A stretch of DNA of 12,917 nt from CAMBDS01 sp964355675 (GTDB lineage: Bacteria > Electryoneota > AABM5-125-24 > Hatepunaeales > Hatepunaeaceae): NCBI GenBank assembly GCA_964355675.1, contig CAYHEC010000059.1, forward strand, positions 1-12,917. Reading direction: 5' to 3'. A program made the translations under genes and the position numbers. Below are positions 1 to 7,317 of this stretch, in pieces. The first letter of the stretch is position 1, and each line of letters opens with the position of its first letter. Below the pieces are notes generated by a model, which was not told the DNA's origin, made no database searches, and worked only from the letters and a program-made list of their open reading frames with translations.

Positions 1-1
1 G

Positions 2-51
2 AATTGGCGTCCCAAGCGAATAAATCAACGAACTCTGAAAGTCCGCCCTCC
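2..51. repeat. 50-bp direct repeat, copy A
   Basis: This segment matches 1371-1420 at 48 of 50 positions by eye; the two differences are c/t and g/a. The copies lie either side of the oxidoreductase gene. A third, more divergent copy lies inverted near 1232-1266. I do not recognise the repeat. The arrangement could be a duplicated intergenic module or the edge of a mobile segment. Confidence 0.85.
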
Positions 52-75
52 AAGAATCAACACCCTTCCGTATTC

Positions 76-107
76 ATCAGAAATCAGAAATCAGAAATCA
101 GAAATCA
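76..107. repeat. Tandem heptad repeat ATCAGAA upstream of a start codon
   Basis: Four perfect copies of ATCAGAA (76-103) plus a partial ATCA end 9 bases before the ATG at 117. No Shine-Dalgarno sequence lies between the array and the start. A degenerate array of the same heptad precedes the gene at 11437. It resembles the short tandemly repeated repetitive sequences known from cyanobacteria, but no homology is claimed. Confidence 0.9.
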
Positions 108-116
108 ATATTATTC

Positions 117-1148
117 ATGCGCGCCATAACCATCCCCCGTCACGGCGAACGTGACGTTTTAACATATACAACCGACTTCCCCAAGCCCTCACCCGTCGCT
201 GGTGAAGTCCTCGTCCGGGTTGCTTCGACGGGAATAAATCAGGTTGACCTTGTCGTTCGGCGAGGCTACCCCGGCCTCACCATACCACTCCCCCACATTC
301 CCGGCGGAGATATCGCTGGAATAGTTGAGGCTGTAGGCGAAGGAGTGAGCGAAACTTTCATCGGTCGGCGCATTGTCGCCTACCCGCTGATCGCTTGTGG
401 AAACTGCCAGCTTTGCAACGAAGGCAAGCTAAACCTTTGTATCAACTGGAAATACTACGGGATGCATTTGAAAGGCGGATACGCTGAGTATGTTTGCATT
501 CCGGCTCGAAATGCGTTCGATCTGCCTGATTCGATTGGCTGGCCTGAAGCCTCAGGTTTGCCGGTCGCCGGGCTAACCGCCTATCATGGGCTGAAGAATG
601 TCGGTCAGTTGAAGGAGGGAGAGACTTTTTTCATCTGGGGAGGGACAGGCGGTCTCGGGACAATTGCCATACAGATTGCCAAAAAGTTAGGCGCGGTCGT
701 CATTGCCACCGGGAATTCAGATGAGAAACTTGAAGTAATGCGTTCCCTTGGAGCGGACTATGTATTCCACCGTGTCAGAGACGATATTCCGGCGGAGGTT
801 GCCAAGATCAGTCCGGCAGGAATCGACTTGATTCTCGATTATGTCGGTCCTGAAACCTTCCCAAAATCCTTTCAGATGGCGAAGAAGGGGGGGAGGATAC
901 TTCTCTGCGGGATCATTACCGGGCGTGAGATCAGTCCTTTTTCGCTCCACATGACTTATTTGCGGCATCTGTCGGTGCAAGGACTCTATCTTGGCACGAT
1001 GGAGGAGTTTGGTGAAGTGATCGACTGGACTGCCAAAGGGAAGATTAAACCCTATGTTGGGTGGAACCTTCCTTTAGAGGAAGCCGTAGAAGCAACGAGG
1101 AGGTTGGAAGAGAGGGAGTTCATCGGGAAGATTGCCCTCGAGGTATAA
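117..1148 (+). CDS. MDR-family zinc-type alcohol dehydrogenase / quinone oxidoreductase-like protein
   Basis: This is a complete 343-residue medium-chain dehydrogenase/reductase with the family's usual length and order: an N-terminal GroES-like domain followed by a Rossmann domain. The structural zinc lobe is intact (C94, C97, C100, C108 in CGNCQLC...C). The nucleotide-binding loop GGTGGLG is at about 176-182. The catalytic zinc ligands are not: the usual Cys is replaced in GINQVD (about 39-44), and the usual GHE is GGD at 63-65. The protein therefore resembles the quinone-oxidoreductase branch that kept the structural zinc, and probably reduces an enone, quinone or aldehyde with NAD(P)H; the substrate cannot be told. 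ATG 117 is chosen because the family N-terminus (MRAI..) begins there. There is no clear ribosome binding site, only an AT-rich heptad array upstream. It stands alone, with repeats on both sides. Confidence 0.9.
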   Translation: MRAITIPRHGERDVLTYTTDFPKPSPVAGEVLVRVASTGINQVDLVVRRGYPGLTIPLPHIPGGDIAGIVEAVGEGVSETFIGRRIVAYPLIACGNCQLCNEGKLNLCINWKYYGMHLKGGYAEYVCIPARNAFDLPDSIGWPEASGLPVAGLTAYHGLKNVGQLKEGETFFIWGGTGGLGTIAIQIAKKLGAVVIATGNSDEKLEVMRSLGADYVFHRVRDDIPAEVAKISPAGIDLILDYVGPETFPKSFQMAKKGGRILLCGIITGREISPFSLHMTYLRHLSVQGLYLGTMEEFGEVIDWTAKGKIKPYVGWNLPLEEAVEATRRLEEREFIGKIALEV

Positions 1149-1287
1149 CTCAACGCTCCGCTGTGAAACGACTCGCGGTAGGCGGTGAGTTGTAAGTTCA
1201 CCCTCCAAGAGCATTGTTACTAAGACAAGAGCGGACTAAAAGAGTTCATTGATTTATTCGTTCGAGTAGAGATTTGATCCTCTTGGA

Positions 1288-1307
1288 GGGGGGGCTTCAG
1301 CCCCCCC
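1288..1307. repeat. GC-rich hairpin, inner left
   Basis: Arms GGGGGGGCT and AGCCCCCCC are separated by TC. This is a perfect stem of nine pairs nested in the left arm of the larger inverted repeat. Confidence 0.85.
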
Positions 1308-1331
1308 TAAAGGACAATCAAGCACAAACAA

Positions 1332-1351
1332 GGGCGGGCTGAAGCCCCCCC
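1332..1351. repeat. GC-rich hairpin, inner right
   Basis: Arms gggcgggct and agccccccc are separated by GA, with one C-C mismatch in the stem. It is the inverted counterpart of the hairpin at 1288-1307. Confidence 0.8.
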
Positions 1352-1370
1352 TCCAAGAGAATCTTGTCCA

Positions 1371-1420
1371 AATTGGCGTCTCAAGCGAATAAATCAACGA
1401 ACTCTAAAAGTCCGCCCTCC
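1371..1420. repeat. 50-bp direct repeat, copy B
   Basis: This is the second copy of the repeat at 2-51, differing at two positions. With copy A it brackets the oxidoreductase gene over about 1.4 kb. Confidence 0.85.
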
Positions 1421-1445
1421 AATTAACGAAGCAGTTAACCCGTCA

Positions 1446-1473
1446 TGGAGGGCGGGATTAATCCCGCCCTCCA
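1446..1473. repeat. 28-bp perfect palindrome
   Basis: The half-site tggagggcgggatt is followed directly by its exact reverse complement, with no loop. It shares the 'ggagggcgg' word with the hairpins to its left, so it belongs to the same local repeat family. It lies 58 bases before the start of the four-HTH gene and could be an operator for it; that is untested. Confidence 0.85.
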
Positions 1474-1530
1474 AGAAGACAACTAATCATATAAACACAA
1501 GTACACACAAGTACATACAAGGAGACTCAA

Positions 1531-2760
1531 TTGCCATTGTCAGAACTGTCCGAGCTTAGAGCCTGGCGCATCAAGTATGGAATATCGCAAGAAAAGCTTG
1601 CGAGGATATCTACCCTTGGCGTCAATACAATCGCCAAAATTGAAACTGGCGCGGCGCACCTTCAGGAGCCTACTGCGGCTAAGCTGATGAAAGCCATCGA
1701 GGAATACGAGAGCACTGCCGAGTTAAGCGCTCAAGCCGAGCTTGATTCGGGTGATTCATCGGGTTTCGATATTGCAACGCTGAAGTCATGGCGCACGAGC
1801 TATGGTATTTCTCAGGAAAAACTGGCTAAGCTCGCCAAGTTAGGCGTCAACACAATCGCCAAGATCGAGCTTGGGGTTACTCAAATAATGCCCCAAACAG
1901 CAAGCAAACTGAAGCAAATTGTGCGACAGGTCGAAAGCGGCGAGATTCCCATTCCAAAGGCCGAGTCGGCTGGAGATCACATGGCCGGGTTCGATCCCAG
2001 CGAACTTCGCGCGTGGCGAAAGAAACACGGGATTTCCCAAGAGAAGTTGGCGAGGATTTCGAAGTTGGGCGTCAATACGATTCTCAAACTCGAAGGCGGA
2101 ACCAAGGTTCAAAAGGATACGCTGTTAAGCTTGATGCAAGCGGTGAAGGAAATCAATAAAAGTATCAAAACCGCTCCAACACCTGAGCCGACGGTGGAGA
2201 CTCCTCCCGTTTCAGCGGTCAAGCCTGTCACGGCTCCGACTGCGAAACCGGTTACGGCCCAGCCTGCCAAGCCGGTTGCGGCGGCGAAATCTGCCAGCCA
2301 CCATCTTGGGTCGAACCTTGACCTCAAAACATGGCGTAAACGGTTCGGACTTTCTCAAGGGAAGCTTGCCGAATTGGCGCAACTGAGCTTGAATACGATC
2401 ATGAAGATGGAGTCGGGAGCGAAGGACGTCCAGAAGCGAACGATCGACAGGTTGTTACAAGCGATAAAGGCTGTCGAAGGTCAATTTACCAGCGCACCTG
2501 TTGAGTCGCCGAAGGTTGCGGCGCCAGTCGAGGTCGCGCCTGAAGTAATTGCACCGGTTGCGGTTACGCCGGTGGTTGCTTCGCAGGTGGCAACTGCCCC
2601 GGTCGCCAAGCACGTTGAGTCGGCTCCGGCAGTGAGGCATGCGGTTCCTTTGCAACTGACGAACCTCGATCTGGAACTCATCAACCGGGTGATTCTGATG
2701 AACACGAAGCAGAAACTGCGGATGCTGGAGTTGATGATGGATCAGGACGGGGAGGAATAG
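1531..2760 (+). CDS. Protein with four XRE-like helix-turn-helix domains
   Basis: This 409-residue protein carries four copies of a roughly 50-residue HTH_3/XRE-like domain at about 8-60, 83-136, 158-208 and 265-316. Each has the pattern L(R/K)(A/S/T)WR...G(I/L)SQ.KLA.(I/L)..L..NTI.K(I/L/M)E.G. Copies 1-3 are closest to one another and share GISQEKLA; copy 4 has GLSQGKLA. Pro/Ala/Val/Lys-rich linkers occupy about 212-258 and 320-372, and a short Leu/Met-rich helix (about 374-403) ends the protein. The start is TTG at 1531, supported by AAGGAG at 1519-1524 and by the first domain beginning eight residues later. No enzymatic or ligand domain is visible, so a multivalent DNA-binding protein is the best inference; target and function are unknown. 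It is bordered by palindrome clusters on both sides. Single-domain XRE regulators are common; four on one chain is unusual. Confidence 0.85.
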   Translation: MPLSELSELRAWRIKYGISQEKLARISTLGVNTIAKIETGAAHLQEPTAAKLMKAIEEYESTAELSAQAELDSGDSSGFDIATLKSWRTSYGISQEKLAKLAKLGVNTIAKIELGVTQIMPQTASKLKQIVRQVESGEIPIPKAESAGDHMAGFDPSELRAWRKKHGISQEKLARISKLGVNTILKLEGGTKVQKDTLLSLMQAVKEINKSIKTAPTPEPTVETPPVSAVKPVTAPTAKPVTAQPAKPVAAAKSASHHLGSNLDLKTWRKRFGLSQGKLAELAQLSLNTIMKMESGAKDVQKRTIDRLLQAIKAVEGQFTSAPVESPKVAAPVEVAPEVIAPVAVTPVVASQVATAPVAKHVESAPAVRHAVPLQLTNLDLELINRVILMNTKQKLRMLELMMDQDGEE

Positions 2761-2770
2761 GAGGCCACTG

Positions 2771-2808
2771 GTTCAAGCTGTCAACCCCGGAGGGTTGACA
2801 GCTTGAAC
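2771..2808. repeat. Strong hairpin 10 bases after the stop codon (possible terminator)
   Basis: Seventeen-base perfect arms (GTTCAAGCTGTCAACCC and its complement) enclose a CGGA loop. It directly follows the four-HTH gene and could end its transcript. However, the bases after it (tgtctttatgg) are not a convincing U-tract, so it may instead be a dispersed palindromic repeat. Confidence 0.85.
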
Positions 2809-2824
2809 TGTCTTTATGGAGAAT

Positions 2825-2841
2825 GCCGTCAAGATGACGGC
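2825..2841. repeat. Hairpin with AGA loop
   Basis: Arms GCCGTCA and TGACGGC enclose an AGA loop. The same loop, with different arms, recurs at 2849-2865 and 4635-4653. Confidence 0.8.
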
Positions 2842-2848
2842 GGAACCT

Positions 2849-2865
2849 GCCGGCGAGACGCCGGC
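2849..2865. repeat. Hairpin with AGA loop
   Basis: Arms GCCGGCG and CGCCGGC enclose an AGA loop. It ends five bases before the GGAG ribosome binding site (2871-2874) of the propeller gene, so it could affect translation. Confidence 0.8.
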
Positions 2866-2880
2866 GTTACGGAGTTCACT

Positions 2881-4428
2881 ATGACCTCACGAACAATCTG
2901 CCTCAGTTTTTGCCTTCTACTTATCGCGGGAGCGGCGGTTGCACAACCGGAAGTTGAATGGGAACACACTTACGGCGGCACGGATGAAGATCATTGCTAT
3001 GCAATCACCCAAACTGCGAATAGTGGCTTTGCTCTGGCAGGTTCAACTATGTCATTTGGGGCAGGTGAATTTGATTTCTGGCTTGTAAAAACCGACAGCA
3101 ATGGTGACAGCCTTTGGTCTCACTCGTATGGCGGGGAGGGGCAAGAATCCTGTCATGCACTTGTGCAAACTCCAGATGGCGGCTTTGCATTGGTTGGAGG
3201 CACAACATCATTTGGAGCAGGCAGTTACGATTTCTGGCTTGTACGAACCGACTCAACTGGAGACAGCCTTTGGTCCCGCACCTACGGCGGTCGTGGGACT
3301 GACGTTTGTCGCTCTCTTGTCCTGACTGACGATGGTGGATTCGCTTTAGCTGGATATATAGATAGTAACGGTCCGGGACAGTATGATTTTTGGCTCCTGC
3401 GAACCGACGCCAACGGCGACAGCCTCTGGTCGGTCACATTCGGCGGCGAGAGTTGGGACTTTTGCACTTCCCTCATTCAGACGGCAGATCTGGGTTTCGC
3501 GTTGGCTGGTTACACCAATCATACCGACGGGAATGCGGATGTCTCCCTGCTCATTCGAACGGATGAGAATGGAGACAGTCTATGGTCGCACACGTTCGAT
3601 CTGGAGGGTTCGGACGAATTTCGTTCCGTCGTAGAATCCCAAGACCATAGTTATACCATTGCCGGAACAAACGGTCGCTCAAACTATACAATCGTGCTCG
3701 ATCAGGTTGATTCAACCGGAAACAGCCTTTGGTCGTCTTCCTATGGTGGAACAGAATACGATTTTTGTTACTCAGTGATACCGATTGAAGACGGAGGATT
3801 CGCTCTTGGATGTAATTCAAATTCATTCGGTGATGGCGATTTCGACTATCTATTATTACGTACAGACGCGCGGGGTGACAGTATTTGGTCGTTGATGGCA
3901 GGTGGGGAAGAGGATGAGTTTTGCTATGCCTCAGTACGCACGGACGATGGAGGCTATGCAATGGCGGGAATGATTGATTTCTTTGCTGACGATAATACCG
4001 ACTTCTACCTCGTGAAAACCACGCCCGACCCCGTCTCCGTCCGCGAACCCCGTTCGACCTTAACCCCCTTAACCTTCAACCTTTACCCTGCCTATCCGAA
4101 TCCGTTCAATTCGATGGTCACGATACCGTTCGGGCTCGATAAATCGGCCCCTACGCGGCTGGCAATCTTCGATCCGTTGGGGAGAAGGGTTGCCGAGTTG
4201 ATCCCGTCTGCGGGGCTCGTAAACGGCCCCTACGCGGGTGGGAAGAACGGAGGGTTCGTAAACGGCCCCTACGCGGGTGTGAAGGACGGAGGGTTCGTAA
4301 ACGGCCCCGACGGGGCAGGTATGTACTCCGTCGTCTGGAATGCGAACGGGATGCCAGCGGGGGCGTATATAGTCAGGCTGGAAACCGGGAACGAACAGCT
4401 GAGCCAAAGGCTGTCGCTGGTTAAATGA
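2881..4428 (+). CDS. Secreted seven-bladed beta-propeller protein with T9SS sorting domain
   Basis: The protein has 515 residues. A signal peptide (about 1-21, ending AVA|QPE) is followed by seven repeats of roughly 50 residues (about 25-390). Each opens with W(S/E)..(Y/F)GG and continues ..Q..DGGFALAG...SFG.G..DFWL(V/L)(K/R)TD..GDSLW. Seven such units suggest a seven-bladed propeller. The C-terminus, from YPNPFNS at about 405-411, matches a FlgD-Ig-like/T9SS type A sorting domain ending in PAGAYIVRLE..., so the protein is probably exported across the outer membrane and anchored or released. Three copies of a coding repeat interrupt this domain at about 445-480. ATG 2881 is preferred over an in-frame ATG at 2803: the signal peptide and GGAG (2871-2874) fit it, while the upstream 26 codons are hairpin sequence. 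It is a paralogue of the gene at 7318. Its ligand is unknown. Confidence 0.88.
   Translation: MTSRTICLSFCLLLIAGAAVAQPEVEWEHTYGGTDEDHCYAITQTANSGFALAGSTMSFGAGEFDFWLVKTDSNGDSLWSHSYGGEGQESCHALVQTPDGGFALVGGTTSFGAGSYDFWLVRTDSTGDSLWSRTYGGRGTDVCRSLVLTDDGGFALAGYIDSNGPGQYDFWLLRTDANGDSLWSVTFGGESWDFCTSLIQTADLGFALAGYTNHTDGNADVSLLIRTDENGDSLWSHTFDLEGSDEFRSVVESQDHSYTIAGTNGRSNYTIVLDQVDSTGNSLWSSSYGGTEYDFCYSVIPIEDGGFALGCNSNSFGDGDFDYLLLRTDARGDSIWSLMAGGEEDEFCYASVRTDDGGYAMAGMIDFFADDNTDFYLVKTTPDPVSVREPRSTLTPLTFNLYPAYPNPFNSMVTIPFGLDKSAPTRLAIFDPLGRRVAELIPSAGLVNGPYAGGKNGGFVNGPYAGVKDGGFVNGPDGAGMYSVVWNANGMPAGAYIVRLETGNEQLSQRLSLVK
4069..4089. repeat. Heptad repeats inside coding sequence (linker)
   Basis: Three consecutive heptads TTAACCT, TCAACCT and TTACCCT are translated as part of the linker just before YPAYPNPF. 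Bases upstream (4055-4068) look like decayed heptads. The paralogue has different heptads at the same place (8504-8531). Confidence 0.7.
4213..4320 (+). repeat. Coding tandem repeat in the sorting domain (3 copies, 39-bp unit)
   Basis: Two 39-bp units (4213-4251, 4252-4290) and a shorter third (4291-4320) encode G(L/F)VNGP(Y)AG.K(N/D)G. The core GGGGCTCGTAAACGGCCCC can fold into a hairpin with one bulged T. The same unit occurs seven times in the paralogue at 8656-8889. The antisense strand is also open through the repeat. Confidence 0.9.
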
Positions 4429-4462
4429 ATTCGGGCTCCTCCCTTGCAACAGCAGGTTGGCA

Positions 4463-4490
4463 GGTACGGCAGACAGCTGTCCGCCGTACC
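4463..4490. repeat. 28-bp imperfect palindrome (GTAC family)
   Basis: Arms GGTACGGC and GCCGTACC enclose a central GACAGCTGTC, with one mismatched pair. It has the same frame as the palindrome at 4510-4537, GTAC-x3-x-GACA-NN-TGTC-x-x3-GTAC, but with compensated changes in the arms. Confidence 0.85.
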
Positions 4491-4509
4491 AACAAACAGG
4501 CAGAGAGTC

Positions 4510-4537
4510 AGTACCGCCGACAATTGTCGGCGGTACT
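4510..4537. repeat. 28-bp perfect palindrome (GTAC family)
   Basis: The half-site AGTACCGCCGACAA is followed by its exact reverse complement. The arms read GTACCGC/GCGGTAC, where the neighbouring palindrome has GTACGGC/GCCGTAC, so paired positions changed together. Confidence 0.88.
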
Positions 4538-4563
4538 ATCATCTTCATCATCATCATCATCAT
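4538..4563. repeat. ATC trinucleotide microsatellite
   Basis: About eight ATC units with one TTC interruption, directly abutting the preceding palindrome. It is likely prone to slippage; no function is seen. Confidence 0.85.
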
Positions 4564-4580
4564 TCCATCAACTTCCCTTG

Positions 4581-4622
4581 CAACTCTTCACTCTCAACTC
4601 TTAACTTATAAATTCACAAATT
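4581..4622. repeat. Degenerate heptad array
   Basis: The phase CAACTCT, TCACTCT, CAACTCT, TAACTTA, TAAATTC, ACAAATT runs for six units with progressive divergence. It is the same class of repeat as those found before start codons, but lies 114 bases upstream of nuoL. Confidence 0.6.
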
Positions 4623-4634
4623 GGGATTCGTTCA

Positions 4635-4653
4635 GTCGGGCAAGATGCCCGAC
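4635..4653. repeat. Hairpin with AGA loop
   Basis: Arms GTCGGGCA and TGCCCGAC enclose an AGA loop, the third member of this loop class in the window. Confidence 0.8.
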
Positions 4654-4711
4654 CTACGAGAGAAAGTCGGGCTCAGCGGCCCAACCTACGCGTTGACCCT
4701 ATTTTAAAATA

Positions 4712-4732
4712 TTAACTCTAAATTCTAAATTT
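4712..4732. repeat. Heptads directly upstream of nuoL
   Basis: Three heptads TTAACTC, TAAATTC and TAAATTT end three bases before the nuoL ATG, taking the place of a ribosome binding site. Confidence 0.6.
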
Positions 4733-4735
4733 CCA

Positions 4736-6694
<1,959 letters not shown>

Positions 6695-6695
6695 G

Positions 6696-6713
6696 ACAGG
6701 CTTCCAAACCTGT
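6696..6713. repeat. Small imperfect palindrome just after nuoL
   Basis: Arms ACAGG and CCTGT surround a partly paired CTTCCAAA centre, starting two bases after the nuoL stop. It may be a decayed dispersed repeat or a weak transcript-end hairpin. Confidence 0.5.
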
Positions 6714-6750
6714 ACCGGGGGTGAAGCAATCTCTATCGGGAACGAATTTG

Positions 6751-6780
6751 TAACACAGAGAACACAGAGAGACACAGAGA
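6751..6780. repeat. Left inverted repeat of the GxxExxY cassette
   Basis: A run of CACAGAGA-type words (AACACAGAGA, ACACAGAGAG, ACACAGAGA) reappears in reverse complement at 7253-7282, on the other side of the nuclease-family gene. Most positions match, including the shared CACAGAGAGACACA core. No target-site duplication is evident. Confidence 0.85.
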
Positions 6781-6799
6781 ACACAGCGGAAGAAAGATA

Positions 6800-7237
6800 T
6801 TGGACATCAAAGAGGATGAAGAACTCGACGAATCGATAGCTTCTTACAGTCCCAAGCCAATCCCGCAACATTTGAACGTTCTAAGCGGTCAGATTGTCGA
6901 TGCGGCAGTCAAAATCCATATCGCACTCGGCCCGGGTTTGCTGGAGTCGGCGTATGAAGCCTGCATGGCCCGTGAACTGAGCATGAGAAATATCAAATTT
7001 AGAACTCAGGTCGCTATGCCGATTGAGTATGAGGGGGTCAAACTCGATGCAGGTTTTCGGCTTGACATGCTGGTGGAAGACCAGATCATAGTTGAATTGA
7101 AATCTATCGAAAAATTGATGCCACTTCATCACGCTCAATTACTGACATACCTGCGACTTTCGAAGTGTCGTCTCGGTTTACTGATCAACTTCAATACTCA
7201 GCGCCTCATCGACGGAATTGTTCGCAAGGTAATTTAA
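6800..7237 (+). CDS. GxxExxY protein, PD-(D/E)XK nuclease superfamily
   Basis: A 145-residue protein of the GxxExxY family (Pfam PDDEXK_3). The naming motif is G46-LL-E49-SA-Y52. It is followed by a PD-(D/E)XK-like core, D89-x9-E99-L-K101 (FRLDMLVED..IVELKS), and a Q113-x3-Y117 element as in RecB-type nucleases. Nuclease fold is therefore well supported; activity and biological role are not known for this protein. The N-terminal 24 residues, acidic and Pro-containing, go beyond the usual family start. TTG 6800 is the furthest plausible start, with a weak GGAAGAAAG upstream; TTG 6872 would give a more typical N-terminus but has no ribosome binding site. The gene is enclosed by inverted repeats (6751-6780 and 7253-7282) with no transposase between them, suggesting a small mobilisable cassette. 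Confidence 0.85.
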   Translation: MDIKEDEELDESIASYSPKPIPQHLNVLSGQIVDAAVKIHIALGPGLLESAYEACMARELSMRNIKFRTQVAMPIEYEGVKLDAGFRLDMLVEDQIIVELKSIEKLMPLHHAQLLTYLRLSKCRLGLLINFNTQRLIDGIVRKVI

Positions 7238-7252
7238 TTTCCCCCTCAGTAG

Positions 7253-7282
7253 TCTTTGTGTCTCTCTGTGATCTCTGTGCTT
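7253..7282. repeat. Right inverted repeat of the GxxExxY cassette
   Basis: TCTTTGTGTCTCTCTGTGAT and the following CTCTGTGCTT are the reverse complement of 6751-6780 with a few mismatches. It ends 21 bases before the AAGGAG of the next gene, so it may also form part of that gene's leader. Confidence 0.85.
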
Positions 7283-7317
7283 AAAATGTCCTTAACCAAA
7301 TCAAAGGAGTCTCAACC

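Larger units (their letters stand above)
1232..1412. repeat. Large composite inverted repeat
   Basis: The outer arms read cggact..agagttc.ttgatttattcg.t.gag at 1232-1266 and in reverse complement at about 1378-1412. The inner arms begin ctcttggaggggggg at 1280 and appear in reverse complement ending at 1359. The arms are imperfect, with short indels between the inner and outer blocks. The right arm overlaps direct-repeat copy B. Confidence 0.8.
1149..1530. other. Repeat-rich intergenic region (382 bp)
   Basis: No gene is supported here. The stretch holds a large imperfect inverted repeat (about 1232-1412), GC-rich hairpins, a 28-bp perfect palindrome and the second copy of the 50-bp direct repeat. 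Its last bases carry two short 'gtacacacaa / gtacatacaa' repeats and the AAGGAG ribosome binding site (1519-1524) of the next gene. Confidence 0.8.
4429..4735. other. Repeat-rich intergenic region (307 bp)
   Basis: No gene is supported. The region holds two related palindromes, an ATC trinucleotide tract, two heptad arrays and an AGA-loop hairpin. No ribosome binding site is visible before nuoL. Confidence 0.8.

Noticed and set aside
2771..2808. Confident Rho-independent terminator
   Set aside because: The stem is strong but no U-tract follows. It is kept as a repeat or hairpin with only a possible terminator role.
2803..2880. In-frame upstream extension of the propeller gene to ATG 2803
   Set aside because: The extra codons cover the hairpins and part of the 2771-2808 palindrome. 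They do not resemble a signal peptide, whereas ATG 2881 has GGAG and a proper signal peptide.
4069..4563. Minus-strand open frame across the sorting domain and the ATC tract
   Set aside because: It begins with a run of Met codons from the microsatellite and otherwise mirrors the coding repeat. It is antisense to a well supported gene.
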